Below, piece after piece: positions 43,901 through 52,267 of a stretch of DNA of 64,000 nt; within the stretch, counting starts at the first letter, position 1, and every line of letters begins with the position of its first letter. Source of the stretch: an uncultured Oscillospiraceae bacterium (GTDB lineage Bacteria; Bacillota; Clostridia; Oscillospirales; Oscillospiraceae). The stretch lies in contig CANRLF010000003.1 of the NCBI GenBank assembly GCA_947631395.1, positions 62,001 through 126,000 of the forward strand, written 5' to 3'. A program made the position numbers and the translations under genes. Below the pieces are notes generated by a model, which saw only the letters and a program-made list of their open reading frames with translations, was not told the origin of the DNA and made no database searches.

Positions 43901-44989
43901 ATGAAACGTGTAGGAATACTCACCAGCGGCGGCGACTGCCAGGCCCTGAATGCCACCATGCGCGGCGTGGCTAAGGGACTTTACAACATCTACGGGCCTG
44001 ACGGCGTCGAGATCATCGGTTTTCTTGAGGGCTACAAGGGCATGATCTACGAAAAGTACCGGAAAATGACGCCCAAGGATTTTTCCGGCCTTCTCACCGT
44101 GGGCGGGACCATCCTGGGCTCCTCCCGGACGCCCTTCAAGCTCATCCGCGAACCGGATAAGAACGGTCTTGACAAGGTAAAGGCCATGAAGGACACCTAT
44201 AAAAAGCTGAAGTTAGACTGCCTGGTGGTGCTGGGCGGTAACGGCAGTCAGAAAACGGCCAATCTTTTGAGCGAGGAGGGCCTCAACGTCATCGGCCTTC
44301 CCAAGACCATCGACAACGACCTCTGGGGCACGGACACCACCTTTGGCTTCCAGTCCGCCATATCCAACGCCACCAACGTCATCGACTGCATCCACACCAC
44401 CGCGGCCAGCCACAACCGCATATTCATCGTGGAGGTCATGGGCCACAAGGTGGGCTGGCTCACCCTGAACGCGGGCATTGCCGGCGGCGCGGACATAATC
44501 CTCATCCCCGAGATACCCTATAAGCTCAGCTCCGTCATCGACAAGATCGAGGAGCGCGGCAAGACGGGGCACGACTTCACCATTCTGGCTGTGGCCGAGG
44601 GCGCCATTTCCAAGGAGCGGGCCGAGATGTCCAAAAAGGACCGGAAAAAATCCCTGGCGGACCTTGCGGCAACCTACCCCTCCGTCTCATACGAGCTGGC
44701 GGCCCAGATAACCGAGGCCACCGGCAAGGACGTGCGCGTCACCGTCCCCGGCCACATGCAGCGCGGCGGTATGCCCGTTGCCTATGACCGTGTCCTCTCC
44801 TCGCGCCTGGGCGCTCAGGCGGCCCTGAATATCAAGGACGGCAAGTACGGCGATCTGGTGGCTATCCAGAACCACAAGATCGTGTCCGTCCCCCTCTCCG
44901 AGATCGCCGGGAAGCTCAAGATGGTGGACCCCGAGGGCGACATCATCACCGAGGCCAGACTCCTTGGCATAAGCTTCGGAGACGAGTAA
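43901..44989 (+). CDS. pfkA: 6-phosphofructokinase (phosphoryl donor ATP or PPi unresolved)
   Basis: 362 residues. GILTSGGDCQALNATMRG, GGNGS (112-116), PKTIDND (134-140), TAASHNRIFIVEVMGHKVGW and GHMQRGGMP are PFK family-A motifs. Residue 115 is Gly, as in ATP-using enzymes, while residue 135 is Lys, as in PPi-using ones, and the usual metal-binding Asp of GGDGS is Asn114. This mixed signature belongs to the long mixed-donor group; the donor needs an assay. AAAAGGAG precedes the ATG. Confidence 0.92.
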   Translation: MKRVGILTSGGDCQALNATMRGVAKGLYNIYGPDGVEIIGFLEGYKGMIYEKYRKMTPKDFSGLLTVGGTILGSSRTPFKLIREPDKNGLDKVKAMKDTYKKLKLDCLVVLGGNGSQKTANLLSEEGLNVIGLPKTIDNDLWGTDTTFGFQSAISNATNVIDCIHTTAASHNRIFIVEVMGHKVGWLTLNAGIAGGADIILIPEIPYKLSSVIDKIEERGKTGHDFTILAVAEGAISKERAEMSKKDRKKSLADLAATYPSVSYELAAQITEATGKDVRVTVPGHMQRGGMPVAYDRVLSSRLGAQAALNIKDGKYGDLVAIQNHKIVSVPLSEIAGKLKMVDPEGDIITEARLLGISFGDE

Positions 44990-45003
44990 AATTTTAAAAT
45001 AGC

Positions 45004-45031
45004 GCGGCGGGCATCAGTCCGCCGCTTTTTT
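45004..45031 (+). terminator. pfkA terminator
   Basis: 7-bp perfect stem (45004-45010 with 45019-45025), 8-nt loop, six T. Confidence 0.88.
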
Positions 45032-45066
45032 ATTGGGGTATATTTTTGAAATTTTTATTAACCCTA

Positions 45067-45095
45067 TTGACATTCCACCCATCGAGTGGTAGATT
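45067..45095 (+). promoter_or_regulatory. Heat-shock operon promoter
   Basis: TTGACA (45067-45072), 17-bp spacer, TAGATT (45090-45095), immediately before the CIRCE element so that HrcA bound there blocks transcription. Confidence 0.85.
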
Positions 45096-45099
45096 ATGT

Positions 45100-45126
45100 T
45101 TAGCACTCAGAAAGTTCGAGTGCTAA
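45100..45126. promoter_or_regulatory. CIRCE operator (HrcA binding site)
   Basis: TTAGCACTC (45100-45108), nine bases, GAGTGCTAA (45118-45126): an exact match to the CIRCE consensus, 13 nt before the hrcA start. Confidence 0.98.
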
Positions 45127-45139
45127 AGAGGTGAAGGGT

Positions 45140-46210
45140 ATGGCGCTCTCCGAGAGAAGGAAGAAAATACTCCGGGCCGTGGTGGAGGAGTACATCGACT
45201 CCGCCGAGCCTGTGGGGAGCAATACGGTCCTATCAAAGACCGGCCTTGGGTGCTCCTCGGCCACCATCCGCAACGAGCTTGTGGCCCTGGACAAGGAGGG
45301 CTACCTTGAGCAACCTCACACCTCCGCCGGAAGGGTCCCCACGGCCAAGGGCTATCGGCTCTACGTCAACGAGCTCATGCGCGAGCGGGAGCTCACTCAC
45401 GACGAGACCGAGGCCATAAACCGCGGGCTGGACATGGGCGGCGGCAACGAGAAGCTGATGGACGCCGTGGGCCACATGGCCACGGAGCTCACAAGCTACC
45501 CGGCGCTGACCATATCCGCCGCGGCGGCGGTGACTGTCAAGCGCGTGGAGCTCATATATCTTGACTCCAACTCGTTTATAATCGTGCTCCTGCTAACGGG
45601 AGATACGGTGAAAAACAAGCTCGTGCACCTGCCCTTCTCCTTCAGCGAGCTTCTGATAACGAGGCTGTCGGCGGTGTTCAACTCCTCCTTCACCGGTGTG
45701 ACCGAGGATCGTATAACGCCGGAGCTCATAGCCTCCACCGAGCGGGCCGTTGGCGACACCATGGGTCTCACGTCGGTGATAGCGGGCTTCCTTATTGAGA
45801 CGCTGTCCACATCAAAGGGCGGCGCCAGCGTATCCGGGGAGGCGAACCTTCTGAAGCTCCCCGAGTTCCGGGACCCGGAGAAGGCCCACAAGCTCATAAA
45901 TTACCTGTCCAACTCCGAAAATCTGGCGTCGCTGTCCACCTCGCCGGACTTTGGGGACGTGAAGGTGCTTATAGGCCCCGAAAACGCCGCCCTGGAGCTG
46001 AAGGACTCCTCAGTGGTCCTGGCAAGCTACAACGCCGGGGACAACATGCGCGGGATAATCGGCGTGGTCGGGCCCACGAGGATGGACTACTCAGCCGTGG
46101 CGGCGAAGCTGGCATACATCGCCGGAGGATTATCGAAGCTCCTCGGCGGCGGCGCGGCAACAAACGGCTACGGGAAACTGATGATAAAGGGAGATGACAG
46201 TAATGCCTAA
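45140..46210 (+). CDS. hrcA: Heat-inducible transcription repressor HrcA
   Basis: 356 residues. N-terminal winged helix (LSERRKKILRAVVEEYIDSAEPVGS) with SSATIRNEL and QPHTSAGRVPTAKGYR, then the GAF-like domain ending in a conserved PTRMDYSAVAAKLAYIA. ATG 45140 is preferred to the GTG at 45131 because AGAGGTG is then at a normal distance. First gene of the operon, autoregulated through CIRCE. Confidence 0.96.
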   Translation: MALSERRKKILRAVVEEYIDSAEPVGSNTVLSKTGLGCSSATIRNELVALDKEGYLEQPHTSAGRVPTAKGYRLYVNELMRERELTHDETEAINRGLDMGGGNEKLMDAVGHMATELTSYPALTISAAAAVTVKRVELIYLDSNSFIIVLLLTGDTVKNKLVHLPFSFSELLITRLSAVFNSSFTGVTEDRITPELIASTERAVGDTMGLTSVIAGFLIETLSTSKGGASVSGEANLLKLPEFRDPEKAHKLINYLSNSENLASLSTSPDFGDVKVLIGPENAALELKDSSVVLASYNAGDNMRGIIGVVGPTRMDYSAVAAKLAYIAGGLSKLLGGGAATNGYGKLMIKGDDSNA

Positions 46211-46745
46211 GAAAAGCAGGGAGGAAGAGTCCCAGGAAAAAGCCGGTGAGACTCCCGAGGTCCAGGAAACGGCCCCTGAGGATGCTCCGGAAAAGAAGGA
46301 GCCCGAAAAGACCGAGCCCACCGCCGAGGAGCTTTTGGCGGAGGAGAAGGACAAATATATAAGGCTCTACGCCGAATATGAAAATTACCGCAAGCGTTCT
46401 GCCAAAGAGCGCGAGGCCCTGTACAGCCAGGTCAAGGCCGACACCGTCACCGGATTTTTGCCGGTGTATGACAATCTCGAGCGGGCGCTGAAAACCGGTT
46501 GCGCGGATGAGGCCTTTTTGAAGGGCGTGGAGATGACCATGACACAGCTTGAGGGCGTGTTTGAAAAGCTTGGTCTCAAGCCCATAGAGGCCGTCGGAAA
46601 GCCCTTTGACGCGAACCTCCACAACGCCGTTATGCACGTCGAGGACGAAAGCTACGGTGAAAATCAGGTCGTGGAGGAGTTCCAGAAGGGCTTCATGCTC
46701 GGCGACAAGGTGATAAGATTTTCCATGGTAAAGGTCGCCAATTAA
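46203..46745 (+). CDS. grpE: Nucleotide exchange factor GrpE
   Basis: 180 residues: an acidic, disordered N-terminus (about 1-45), a long helix (KYIRLYAEYENYRKRSAKERE) and the C-terminal beta domain ending VIRFSMVKVAN. Exchanges ADP for ATP on DnaK. ATG 46203 has GGGAG upstream and overlaps the hrcA stop; the ATG at 46194 directly abuts that site. Confidence 0.95.
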   Translation: MPKKSREEESQEKAGETPEVQETAPEDAPEKKEPEKTEPTAEELLAEEKDKYIRLYAEYENYRKRSAKEREALYSQVKADTVTGFLPVYDNLERALKTGCADEAFLKGVEMTMTQLEGVFEKLGLKPIEAVGKPFDANLHNAVMHVEDESYGENQVVEEFQKGFMLGDKVIRFSMVKVAN

Positions 46746-46819
46746 AATAGACTCCCCTATTGAGACGGGGACCAAACAGGTAATCATATTTCAATTCATA
46801 TATTCAGGAGGAAATCAAA

Positions 46820-48676
46820 ATGGGTAAAATTATCGGTATAGATCTTGGTACTACTAACAGCTGTGTGGCGGTCATGGAGGGCGGCGAGCCTGTTGTCATC
46901 GCCAACGCCGAGGGTATGCGTACTACCCCCTCCGTGGTGGCCTTCTCCAAGGACGGCGAGCGCATGGTGGGCCATGTTGCCAAGCGCCAGGCCATCACCA
47001 ACCCCGACAGGACCGTAAGCTCCATAAAGCGCGAGATGGGCTCCAACTACAAGGTGACCATCGACGGCAAGGCATACACCCCCCAGGAGATAAGCTCCAT
47101 GGTGCTCCAGAAGCTGAAGGCCGACGCCGAGGCGTATCTCGGCCAGCCCGTCACCGAGGCCGTCATCACCGTCCCCGCCTACTTCACCGACTCCCAGCGC
47201 CAGGCCACCAAGGACGCGGGCAAGATAGCGGGCCTTGACGTCAAGCGCATCATCAACGAGCCCACCGCCGCGGCCCTGGCCTACGGCGTCGACAAGGAGC
47301 AGAGCCAGAAGATCATGGTCTACGATCTGGGTGGCGGCACCTTCGATGTGTCCATTCTGGACATCGACAACGGCGTCATCGAGGTCCTCGCCACCGCCGG
47401 CAACAACAGGCTCGGCGGCGACGACTTTGACCAGTGCGTGGTGCGCTACCTCATAGACGAGTTCAAAAAGTCCACCGGCATCGACCTTTCAAACGACCGC
47501 GTTGCCATGCAGAGGCTCCGCGAGGCCGCCGAGAAGGCCAAGTGCGACCTCTCCGGCATGACCAGCACCAACGTAAACCTGCCCTACATCACCGCCGACG
47601 CCACCGGTCCCAAGCACCTGGACGTGACTCTGACCAGGGCCAAGTTCAACGAGCTGACGTCTCACCTTGTGGAGGCCACCGCCGGCCCCGTCCGTCAGGC
47701 CATGTCCGACGCGGGCCTCAGCGGCAGTGACATCTCCAAGGTCCTGATGGTCGGCGGCTCCAGCCGCATCCCCGCCGTTCAGGACGAAGTCAGGAAGCTC
47801 ACCGGTAAGGATGGCTTCAAGGGCATCAACCCCGACGAGTGCGTGGCGGTCGGCGCGGCCATCCAGGGCGGCGTCCTCGGCGGCGACGTAAAGGGCATCA
47901 TGCTTCTGGACGTCACTCCCCTGTCCCTGGGCATTGAGACATTGGGCGGTGTTTTCACAAAGCTCATCGAGCGCAACACCACCATCCCCGCCAAGAAGAG
48001 CCAGATATTCTCCACCGCCGCGGACAATCAGACCTCCGTTGAGGTCAACGTCCTTCAGGGTGAGCGCGAGATGGCCCAGTACAACAAGTCCCTTGGCCGC
48101 TTCCATCTTGACGGCATCGCCCCGGCCCGCCGCGGCGTACCTCAAATCGAGGTCAGCTTCGATATAGACGCCAACGGCATCGTCAACGTCAGCGCCCGGG
48201 ATCTGGGCACCGGCCGCGAGCAGCACATCACCATCACCTCCTCCTCCAACATGTCCAAGGAGGACATCGACCGGGCCGTTCGTGAGGCCGAGCAGTACGC
48301 CGCTGAGGACGCCAAGCGCCGCGAGGAGGTGGACGTCCGCAACCAGGGCGACCAGATGGTATATCAGACCGAGAAGGTCCTGGCGGACGCCGGCGACAAG
48401 CTGGATCCCGCCGACAAGAGCGAGATAGAGTCCTGCCTTTCCTCCCTCAAGTCCGCCCTCTCCGGCACGGACACCGCGGCCATCAAATCCGCCACGGATA
48501 ACCTGACTCAGGTGTTCTATAAGGCAAGCGAGAAGCTGTACAGCCAGGCCAACCCCCAGGGCGGCCCCAACCCCGGCCAGGGCTATGACCCCAACCAGGG
48601 CGGCAATAATGGCGGCAACGGCGGTCAGCAGTACTACGACGCCGATTACGAGGTCGTGGACGACGACAAGAAATAA
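46820..48676 (+). CDS. dnaK: Chaperone DnaK (Hsp70)
   Basis: 618 residues. [17 protein letters not shown], the actin-like ATPase (to about 365), the [14 protein letters not shown] linker region, substrate-binding domain and a Gly/Asn/Gln-rich C-terminal tail ([12 protein letters not shown]) with acidic end [14 protein letters not shown] precedes ATG. Confidence 0.98.
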   Translation: MGKIIGIDLGTTNSCVAVMEGGEPVVIANAEGMRTTPSVVAFSKDGERMVGHVAKRQAITNPDRTVSSIKREMGSNYKVTIDGKAYTPQEISSMVLQKLKADAEAYLGQPVTEAVITVPAYFTDSQRQATKDAGKIAGLDVKRIINEPTAAALAYGVDKEQSQKIMVYDLGGGTFDVSILDIDNGVIEVLATAGNNRLGGDDFDQCVVRYLIDEFKKSTGIDLSNDRVAMQRLREAAEKAKCDLSGMTSTNVNLPYITADATGPKHLDVTLTRAKFNELTSHLVEATAGPVRQAMSDAGLSGSDISKVLMVGGSSRIPAVQDEVRKLTGKDGFKGINPDECVAVGAAIQGGVLGGDVKGIMLLDVTPLSLGIETLGGVFTKLIERNTTIPAKKSQIFSTAADNQTSVEVNVLQGEREMAQYNKSLGRFHLDGIAPARRGVPQIEVSFDIDANGIVNVSARDLGTGREQHITITSSSNMSKEDIDRAVREAEQYAAEDAKRREEVDVRNQGDQMVYQTEKVLADAGDKLDPADKSEIESCLSSLKSALSGTDTAAIKSATDNLTQVFYKASEKLYSQANPQGGPNPGQGYDPNQGGNNGGNGGQQYYDADYEVVDDDKK

Positions 48677-48697
48677 ATCCCATATACACTGTAAACG

Positions 48698-48721
48698 CCT
48701 CCGGGGCAAGCTCCCCGGAGG
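48698..48721 (+). terminator. dnaK-dnaJ intercistronic hairpin
   Basis: 9-bp GC stem (48698-48706 with 48713-48721), 6-nt loop and only a T-poor tail. More likely a partial attenuator or processing site that lowers dnaJ expression relative to dnaK than a full terminator. Confidence 0.55.
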
Positions 48722-48760
48722 AGTTTGAGTGTTTGAAAATCATTTTCTGACGAGGCTACT

Positions 48761-49897
48761 ATGGCTGATAAACGTGACTATTACGAGGTCCTGGGCATTG
48801 ATAAGGGCGCGAACGACGCCGATATAAAAAAGGCATATCACAAGATCGCCCGGGACAACCACCCGGATCTGCACCCCGACGACCCCAAGTGCGCCGAGCG
48901 CATGAAGGAGGCCAACGAGGCCTACGAGGTGCTCTCCGACAAGGACAAGCGGGCAAAATATGACCAGTTCGGCTTTGCCGGGGTGGACCCCAACTACGCC
49001 GCTCAAAACGGCGGCGGTTTTGGCGGAGGCTTCGGCGGGGTGGATTTCGACCTGGGCGATATACTTGGCGGCATATTCGGCGGGGGTTTCGGCTTCGGCG
49101 GCGGCCGCCAGCGCACACGCAACGGCCCCCGGCAGGGGGAGGACATAAGAGTTGGCGTATCCCTGAGCTTTGAGGAGGCCGCCTTCGGCTGTGATAAAAC
49201 CGTGAACGTGGGCAGGATTGAGGACTGCGACGAGTGCGGCGGCACCGGTTGTGCCAAGGGCACCACCGCCGAGGTCTGCCCCGACTGCCACGGCTCCGGA
49301 GTCACCGTCACCACTCAGCGCACCCCCTTCGGCATGAGCCAGGTCCAGTCCGAGTGCCCCAGGTGCCGCGGTAAGGGGAAGATCATTCACCAGCCCTGCC
49401 AAAAATGCCGCGGTCAGGGCAAGATCCGCCGCCAGCGGAGCGTCAACGTCCACATCGACGCCGGTGTGGAGAACCACATCACGATGTCCCTTCCGGGCCA
49501 GGGCAACGCCGGAGTCAACGGCGGTCCCGCCGGGGATCTGCTCGTCACCGTGTCCATCAGACCCCACGAATTTTTCGAGCGCGAGGGCACAAGCGTCCTG
49601 TGCGAGATGCCCATCACCGTCACTCAGGCTATGCTCGGGGCGGAGCTGGAGGTCCCCACTCTGGACGGAAAGGTCAAGTACACCATCCCCGAGGGTACTC
49701 AGCACGGCGACACCTTCCGCCTGCGCGGCAAGGGCATCCCGAATTTCCGCTCTTCCGGCCGCGGCGACCAGTTCGTCACCGTTGCGGTGACCATCCCGAG
49801 GAACCTCAGCGCCGAACAGCGGGAGCTTGTGAAAAAGCTGGATGAGACCCTCGGCGGCGCCGGCGACAGACCCAGGAAATTCAAAAGGAAGAAATGA
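48761..49897 (+). CDS. dnaJ: Chaperone DnaJ (Hsp40, class I)
   Basis: 378 residues: J domain (5-70) but with the loop H-P-D visible in DNHPDLHPDD, a Gly/Phe-rich region, four CxxCxGxG zinc motifs (CDECGGTG, CPDCHGSG, CPRCRGKG, CQKCRGQG) and the C-terminal substrate domains. Stimulates DnaK ATPase. No strong Shine-Dalgarno core (only GACGAGG) before the ATG. Confidence 0.97.
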   Translation: MADKRDYYEVLGIDKGANDADIKKAYHKIARDNHPDLHPDDPKCAERMKEANEAYEVLSDKDKRAKYDQFGFAGVDPNYAAQNGGGFGGGFGGVDFDLGDILGGIFGGGFGFGGGRQRTRNGPRQGEDIRVGVSLSFEEAAFGCDKTVNVGRIEDCDECGGTGCAKGTTAEVCPDCHGSGVTVTTQRTPFGMSQVQSECPRCRGKGKIIHQPCQKCRGQGKIRRQRSVNVHIDAGVENHITMSLPGQGNAGVNGGPAGDLLVTVSIRPHEFFEREGTSVLCEMPITVTQAMLGAELEVPTLDGKVKYTIPEGTQHGDTFRLRGKGIPNFRSSGRGDQFVTVAVTIPRNLSAEQRELVKKLDETLGGAGDRPRKFKRKK

Positions 49898-49926
49898 CCT
49901 TCATCGGAATTTCTGATACACATAAA

Positions 49927-49960
49927 GCCCCCGGTTTGATCACCTCAACCCGGGGGCCTT
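49927..49960 (+). terminator. dnaJ terminator
   Basis: 8-bp GC stem (49927-49934 with 49950-49957) continued after one mismatch by TTGA/TCAA, loop of 5. Its 3' arm overlaps the left copy of the 47-bp repeat. Confidence 0.75.
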
Positions 49961-50000
49961 ATCGTCTCTCCTTCCTCACTCCAGAACCGTGCCGGGGTAG
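49954..50000. repeat. Left copy of 47-bp direct repeat (spoIID 3'-end duplicate)
   Basis: 44 of 47 bases match 52221-52267 in the same orientation. Read on the minus strand it encodes the last eight residues of SpoIID (YPGTVLE and stop) plus 23 bases of downstream DNA. It marks the left boundary of the BlaI/M56 module. Confidence 0.85.
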
Positions 50001-50171
50001 CGAGGTATTCCTCTCCGGGAAGTACACAAATGGGCAGCTATCTTCGCCAGCGTAGAGTGCGGGTATCCGGCGGTCCCCTGCCACAGGCAGAGGCACCGAT
50101 TGAAGCGGTAGCCGAGACGCAAAAGCGCGGCTAATTTTGTCCATTCTTGTCTGCTACTGTCACTTTGCCTG
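50001..50171. other. Noncoding or degenerate DNA inside the cassette
   Basis: About 170 bp between the left repeat and the M56 gene. On the minus strand a frame leading into the duplicated SpoIID tail stays open for some 50 codons without a start or ribosome site; it may be a gene remnant. No promoter or RNA structure recognised. Confidence 0.4.
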
Positions 50172-51626
50172 TCACGAGTTGGAAATATTGTAACTCAAAT
50201 TAATCCCCGAAATGTTATAGTCGGACGAGTTAAAGATATAGAGCCTGTATGTTCCCGTTTCACTTATAATAAAGGAGTGTGATCCGCTGTCCCCCATAAT
50301 AGTCACATATGTCACCGTACCGCTTATTTCAACATAACCGATTTTGATTTCAGCTTCGGGACCTGCATTGCTTATACTAAAAGTGAGCCTTTGTCCCGCG
50401 CCGATTGCCAGCGATTTGAACGTATAACCGGTATTGGGGGCTATATCGCCGCTGAGTCTTGATGTATCCCCCATATCAGTCACTGTTCCGCCAATATCAA
50501 ATACCGTATTCTCAGGAAGTGCCGATTGCTTTCCTACCTGGATAACCCCTGTTTCAGGCCGTCTTGTATACTTAGACCGTGTAGATGGCTGTCCTGTCGC
50601 AAATAGATTGTCGCCGGATTCTGTTGTATGTTCAGGTAGCGCGGGCAAATCTCCGACACGTATCACTCCGTCGAGATTTGAATTTCTGATTTCCCGTGCT
50701 TCAGTGGCCGCAAAAGCGGTCCCAGTCACCATCGCTACGAATACAAGCGCAAAAGCAAGCGCACTTACTGATTTTTTTCTGAACCTCATAATAGATTCGA
50801 TCCTTTCTTCAATTGCATTTTTTGCAAAGTAGTTGTAGAACGGCGAAAAAATATGTCGTGTCTCCTCCATGCAAATCAGGACTCGCGCGTATGAGGCCCG
50901 GTCATTTCCCCCAAAGCGGCGGATGACGCATTCATCACAGGCTAATTCGATGTCCCGATTAAATAGAATGTAAAGTACCCACACCATCGGATTAAACCAG
51001 TGGACGCACACGGTCACAGCTACGATCAATTTGCTTACCACATCAAAATGACAAATATGCACATACTCATGGAACAGAATATACCGTAACTGGCTGTCAT
51101 TTTCCCAGTCCGTGTTTTTTGGCATCAGAATAACGGGATGAAACAGTCCGTAGGTCAAGGGCGTGGAAAGGCCGGTAAGACTTCTCACGTCTATTGCCCG
51201 TCGGAGCGGGTGCTCAGAAAGCCATTTTTGCACAAAATCATTCTGCACGGGCAATGAAGCCGCAAATTCGCGGCGACAGCGCAGATAGCACAGTGAAAAG
51301 TAACCGAAGCAAAGCACTGCTCCGACGATCCATATAATCTGCAAAGCTGATATTGCTGGCGTATTGACGTGTAACACTTGCGCGGCTTCTTTTTCAAATC
51401 CCGATATGCATTTCTCCACCGAATCTGCTACAAGGGCGCGCTGATTTGTAAACACGCGGCGGCTTAAAAGAAGCGGGAATGATATAGGCATGAGTAGACG
51501 AACAACCGCAATCCACCAAAAGGCCAAAAACACTTTCTTGGATAGCCTATGAATAGCTATCGCCCGAATGACAGTTACCGCAAGAATGATGACCGCCCCG
51601 GACAAACTCATTCGCAATAGGCTCAT
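50172..51626 (-). CDS. M56-family (BlaR1/MecR1-like) membrane metalloprotease sensor
   Basis: 484 residues. Four N-terminal membrane segments (about 8-25, 33-52, 94-115, 200-222) carry the cytoplasmic protease: HEYVH at 186-190 with downstream ligand Glu227 in DIELACDE. A further helix (about 289-308) leads to an ectodomain that is not a penicillin-binding sensor; it holds two similar motifs 40 residues apart (GVIRVGDLPALPEHT and GVIQVGKQSALPENT) and a beta-rich end. It probably senses an extracellular signal and cleaves the BlaI-type repressor. Start ATG 51626 is best among candidates, though its ribosome site is poor. Base composition is visibly more AT-rich than neighbours. Confidence 0.85.
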   Translation of the reverse strand: MSLLRMSLSGAVIILAVTVIRAIAIHRLSKKVFLAFWWIAVVRLLMPISFPLLLSRRVFTNQRALVADSVEKCISGFEKEAAQVLHVNTPAISALQIIWIVGAVLCFGYFSLCYLRCRREFAASLPVQNDFVQKWLSEHPLRRAIDVRSLTGLSTPLTYGLFHPVILMPKNTDWENDSQLRYILFHEYVHICHFDVVSKLIVAVTVCVHWFNPMVWVLYILFNRDIELACDECVIRRFGGNDRASYARVLICMEETRHIFSPFYNYFAKNAIEERIESIMRFRKKSVSALAFALVFVAMVTGTAFAATEAREIRNSNLDGVIRVGDLPALPEHTTESGDNLFATGQPSTRSKYTRRPETGVIQVGKQSALPENTVFDIGGTVTDMGDTSRLSGDIAPNTGYTFKSLAIGAGQRLTFSISNAGPEAEIKIGYVEISGTVTYVTIMGDSGSHSFIISETGTYRLYIFNSSDYNISGINLSYNISNS

Positions 51627-51636
51627 TAATCTCAGC

Positions 51637-51996
51637 TCACTCCCATTTGTCAACGATCTGTTTTAGCCGCTCGATCTGTTCGGTAGAAAGTCTCTTTTTG
51701 CCAAGCAGAGCAGCAAACAGATTATTCGCGGAGCCGTCATAGATTTTTTGAATTAATTCATTTGTTTCCACCTCCTGTACCGCCTCTTTGGAAATAAGGG
51801 CATGGCACATGAAGTTCGGCTCGGAACGCTCGATCGCGCCCTTTTGGATGCAACGCTTGATCAGCGTATAGGTCGTGTTTATGTTCCAACCCGTTTCCTC
51901 CTTCAGCACATCAGAGATATGCTTGGCCGTGGTGTCCCCTTCGCGCCAAAGCACACCCATCACCTTCAATTCGGAATCAAACAGCTTGATTGTCAA
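51637..51996 (-). CDS. BlaI/MecI-family transcriptional repressor
   Basis: 119 residues. LFDSELKVMGVLWREGDTTAKHI and NINTTYTLIKRCIQKGAIER form the winged helix of the BlaI family; the C-terminal dimerisation helices carry the region normally cut by the partner protease. I choose TTG 51996 because AGAAGG lies 6 nt upstream and the family starts here; an ATG at 52035 would be nearly leaderless. Its own promoter is flanked by two dyads, implying autorepression. Forms a two-gene operon with the M56 protease (start codons about 10 nt apart from its stop). Confidence 0.9.
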   Translation of the reverse strand: MTIKLFDSELKVMGVLWREGDTTAKHISDVLKEETGWNINTTYTLIKRCIQKGAIERSEPNFMCHALISKEAVQEVETNELIQKIYDGSANNLFAALLGKKRLSTEQIERLKQIVDKWE

Positions 51997-52044
51997 ACGA
52001 TCGCCTTCTTTCAAAAGACTACACGGTTTTGCCATGACATAATT

Positions 52045-52073
52045 ATACTACCACAGTCGTGCGAAAATGTCAA
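52045..52073 (-). promoter_or_regulatory. Promoter of the blaI-M56 operon
   Basis: On the minus strand TTGACA (52073-52068), 17-bp spacer, TAGTAT (52050-52045). Both core elements are covered or flanked by the two repressor dyads. Confidence 0.85.
52047..52060. promoter_or_regulatory. BlaI-type operator 1
   Basis: ACTAC-N4-GTCGT, one base from a perfect dyad, over the -10 element. Confidence 0.7.
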
Positions 52074-52074
52074 C

Positions 52075-52088
52075 ACTACTGCGGTAGT
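52075..52088. promoter_or_regulatory. BlaI-type operator 2
   Basis: ACTAC-N4-GTAGT, a perfect dyad just upstream of the -35 element, 28 bp centre to centre from operator 1. ACTAC/GTAGT arms are those of BlaI/MecI operators. Confidence 0.75.
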
Positions 52089-52220
52089 ATAATCTGTGAA
52101 CTTTTTGTTTCCTTTTTGTAAATGCGTTCCTTTACTAACATTTTGAATAGGCCCGTGTCGCTTTACAAAATAGTGCGGGATACTGTCAATATCATTTTTT
52201 ACTTCATCTTTACCGTACAT

Positions 52221-52267
52221 GGGCCTTATCGTCTCTCATGCCTCACTCCAGGACCGTGCCGGGGTAG
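52221..52267. repeat. Right copy of 47-bp direct repeat (spoIID 3' end)
   Basis: Overlaps the functional last codons and stop of spoIID (52243-52267) and 22 downstream bases. 44/47 identical to 49954-50000. Confidence 0.85.

Noticed and set aside
47489-48709. Long open frame opposite dnaK (and similar ones opposite other genes)
   Set aside because: Antisense frames stay open here because of the GC-rich third positions; they have no ribosome sites or family motifs.
48698-48721. True terminator splitting dnaK and dnaJ into separate operons
   Set aside because: No T-run follows and no promoter was seen before dnaJ; kept as an intercistronic hairpin only.
49959-50144. 61-residue minus-strand reading frame next to the left repeat
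   Set aside because: No ribosome site and no recognisable motif; it overlaps the spoIID-derived repeat in a different frame.
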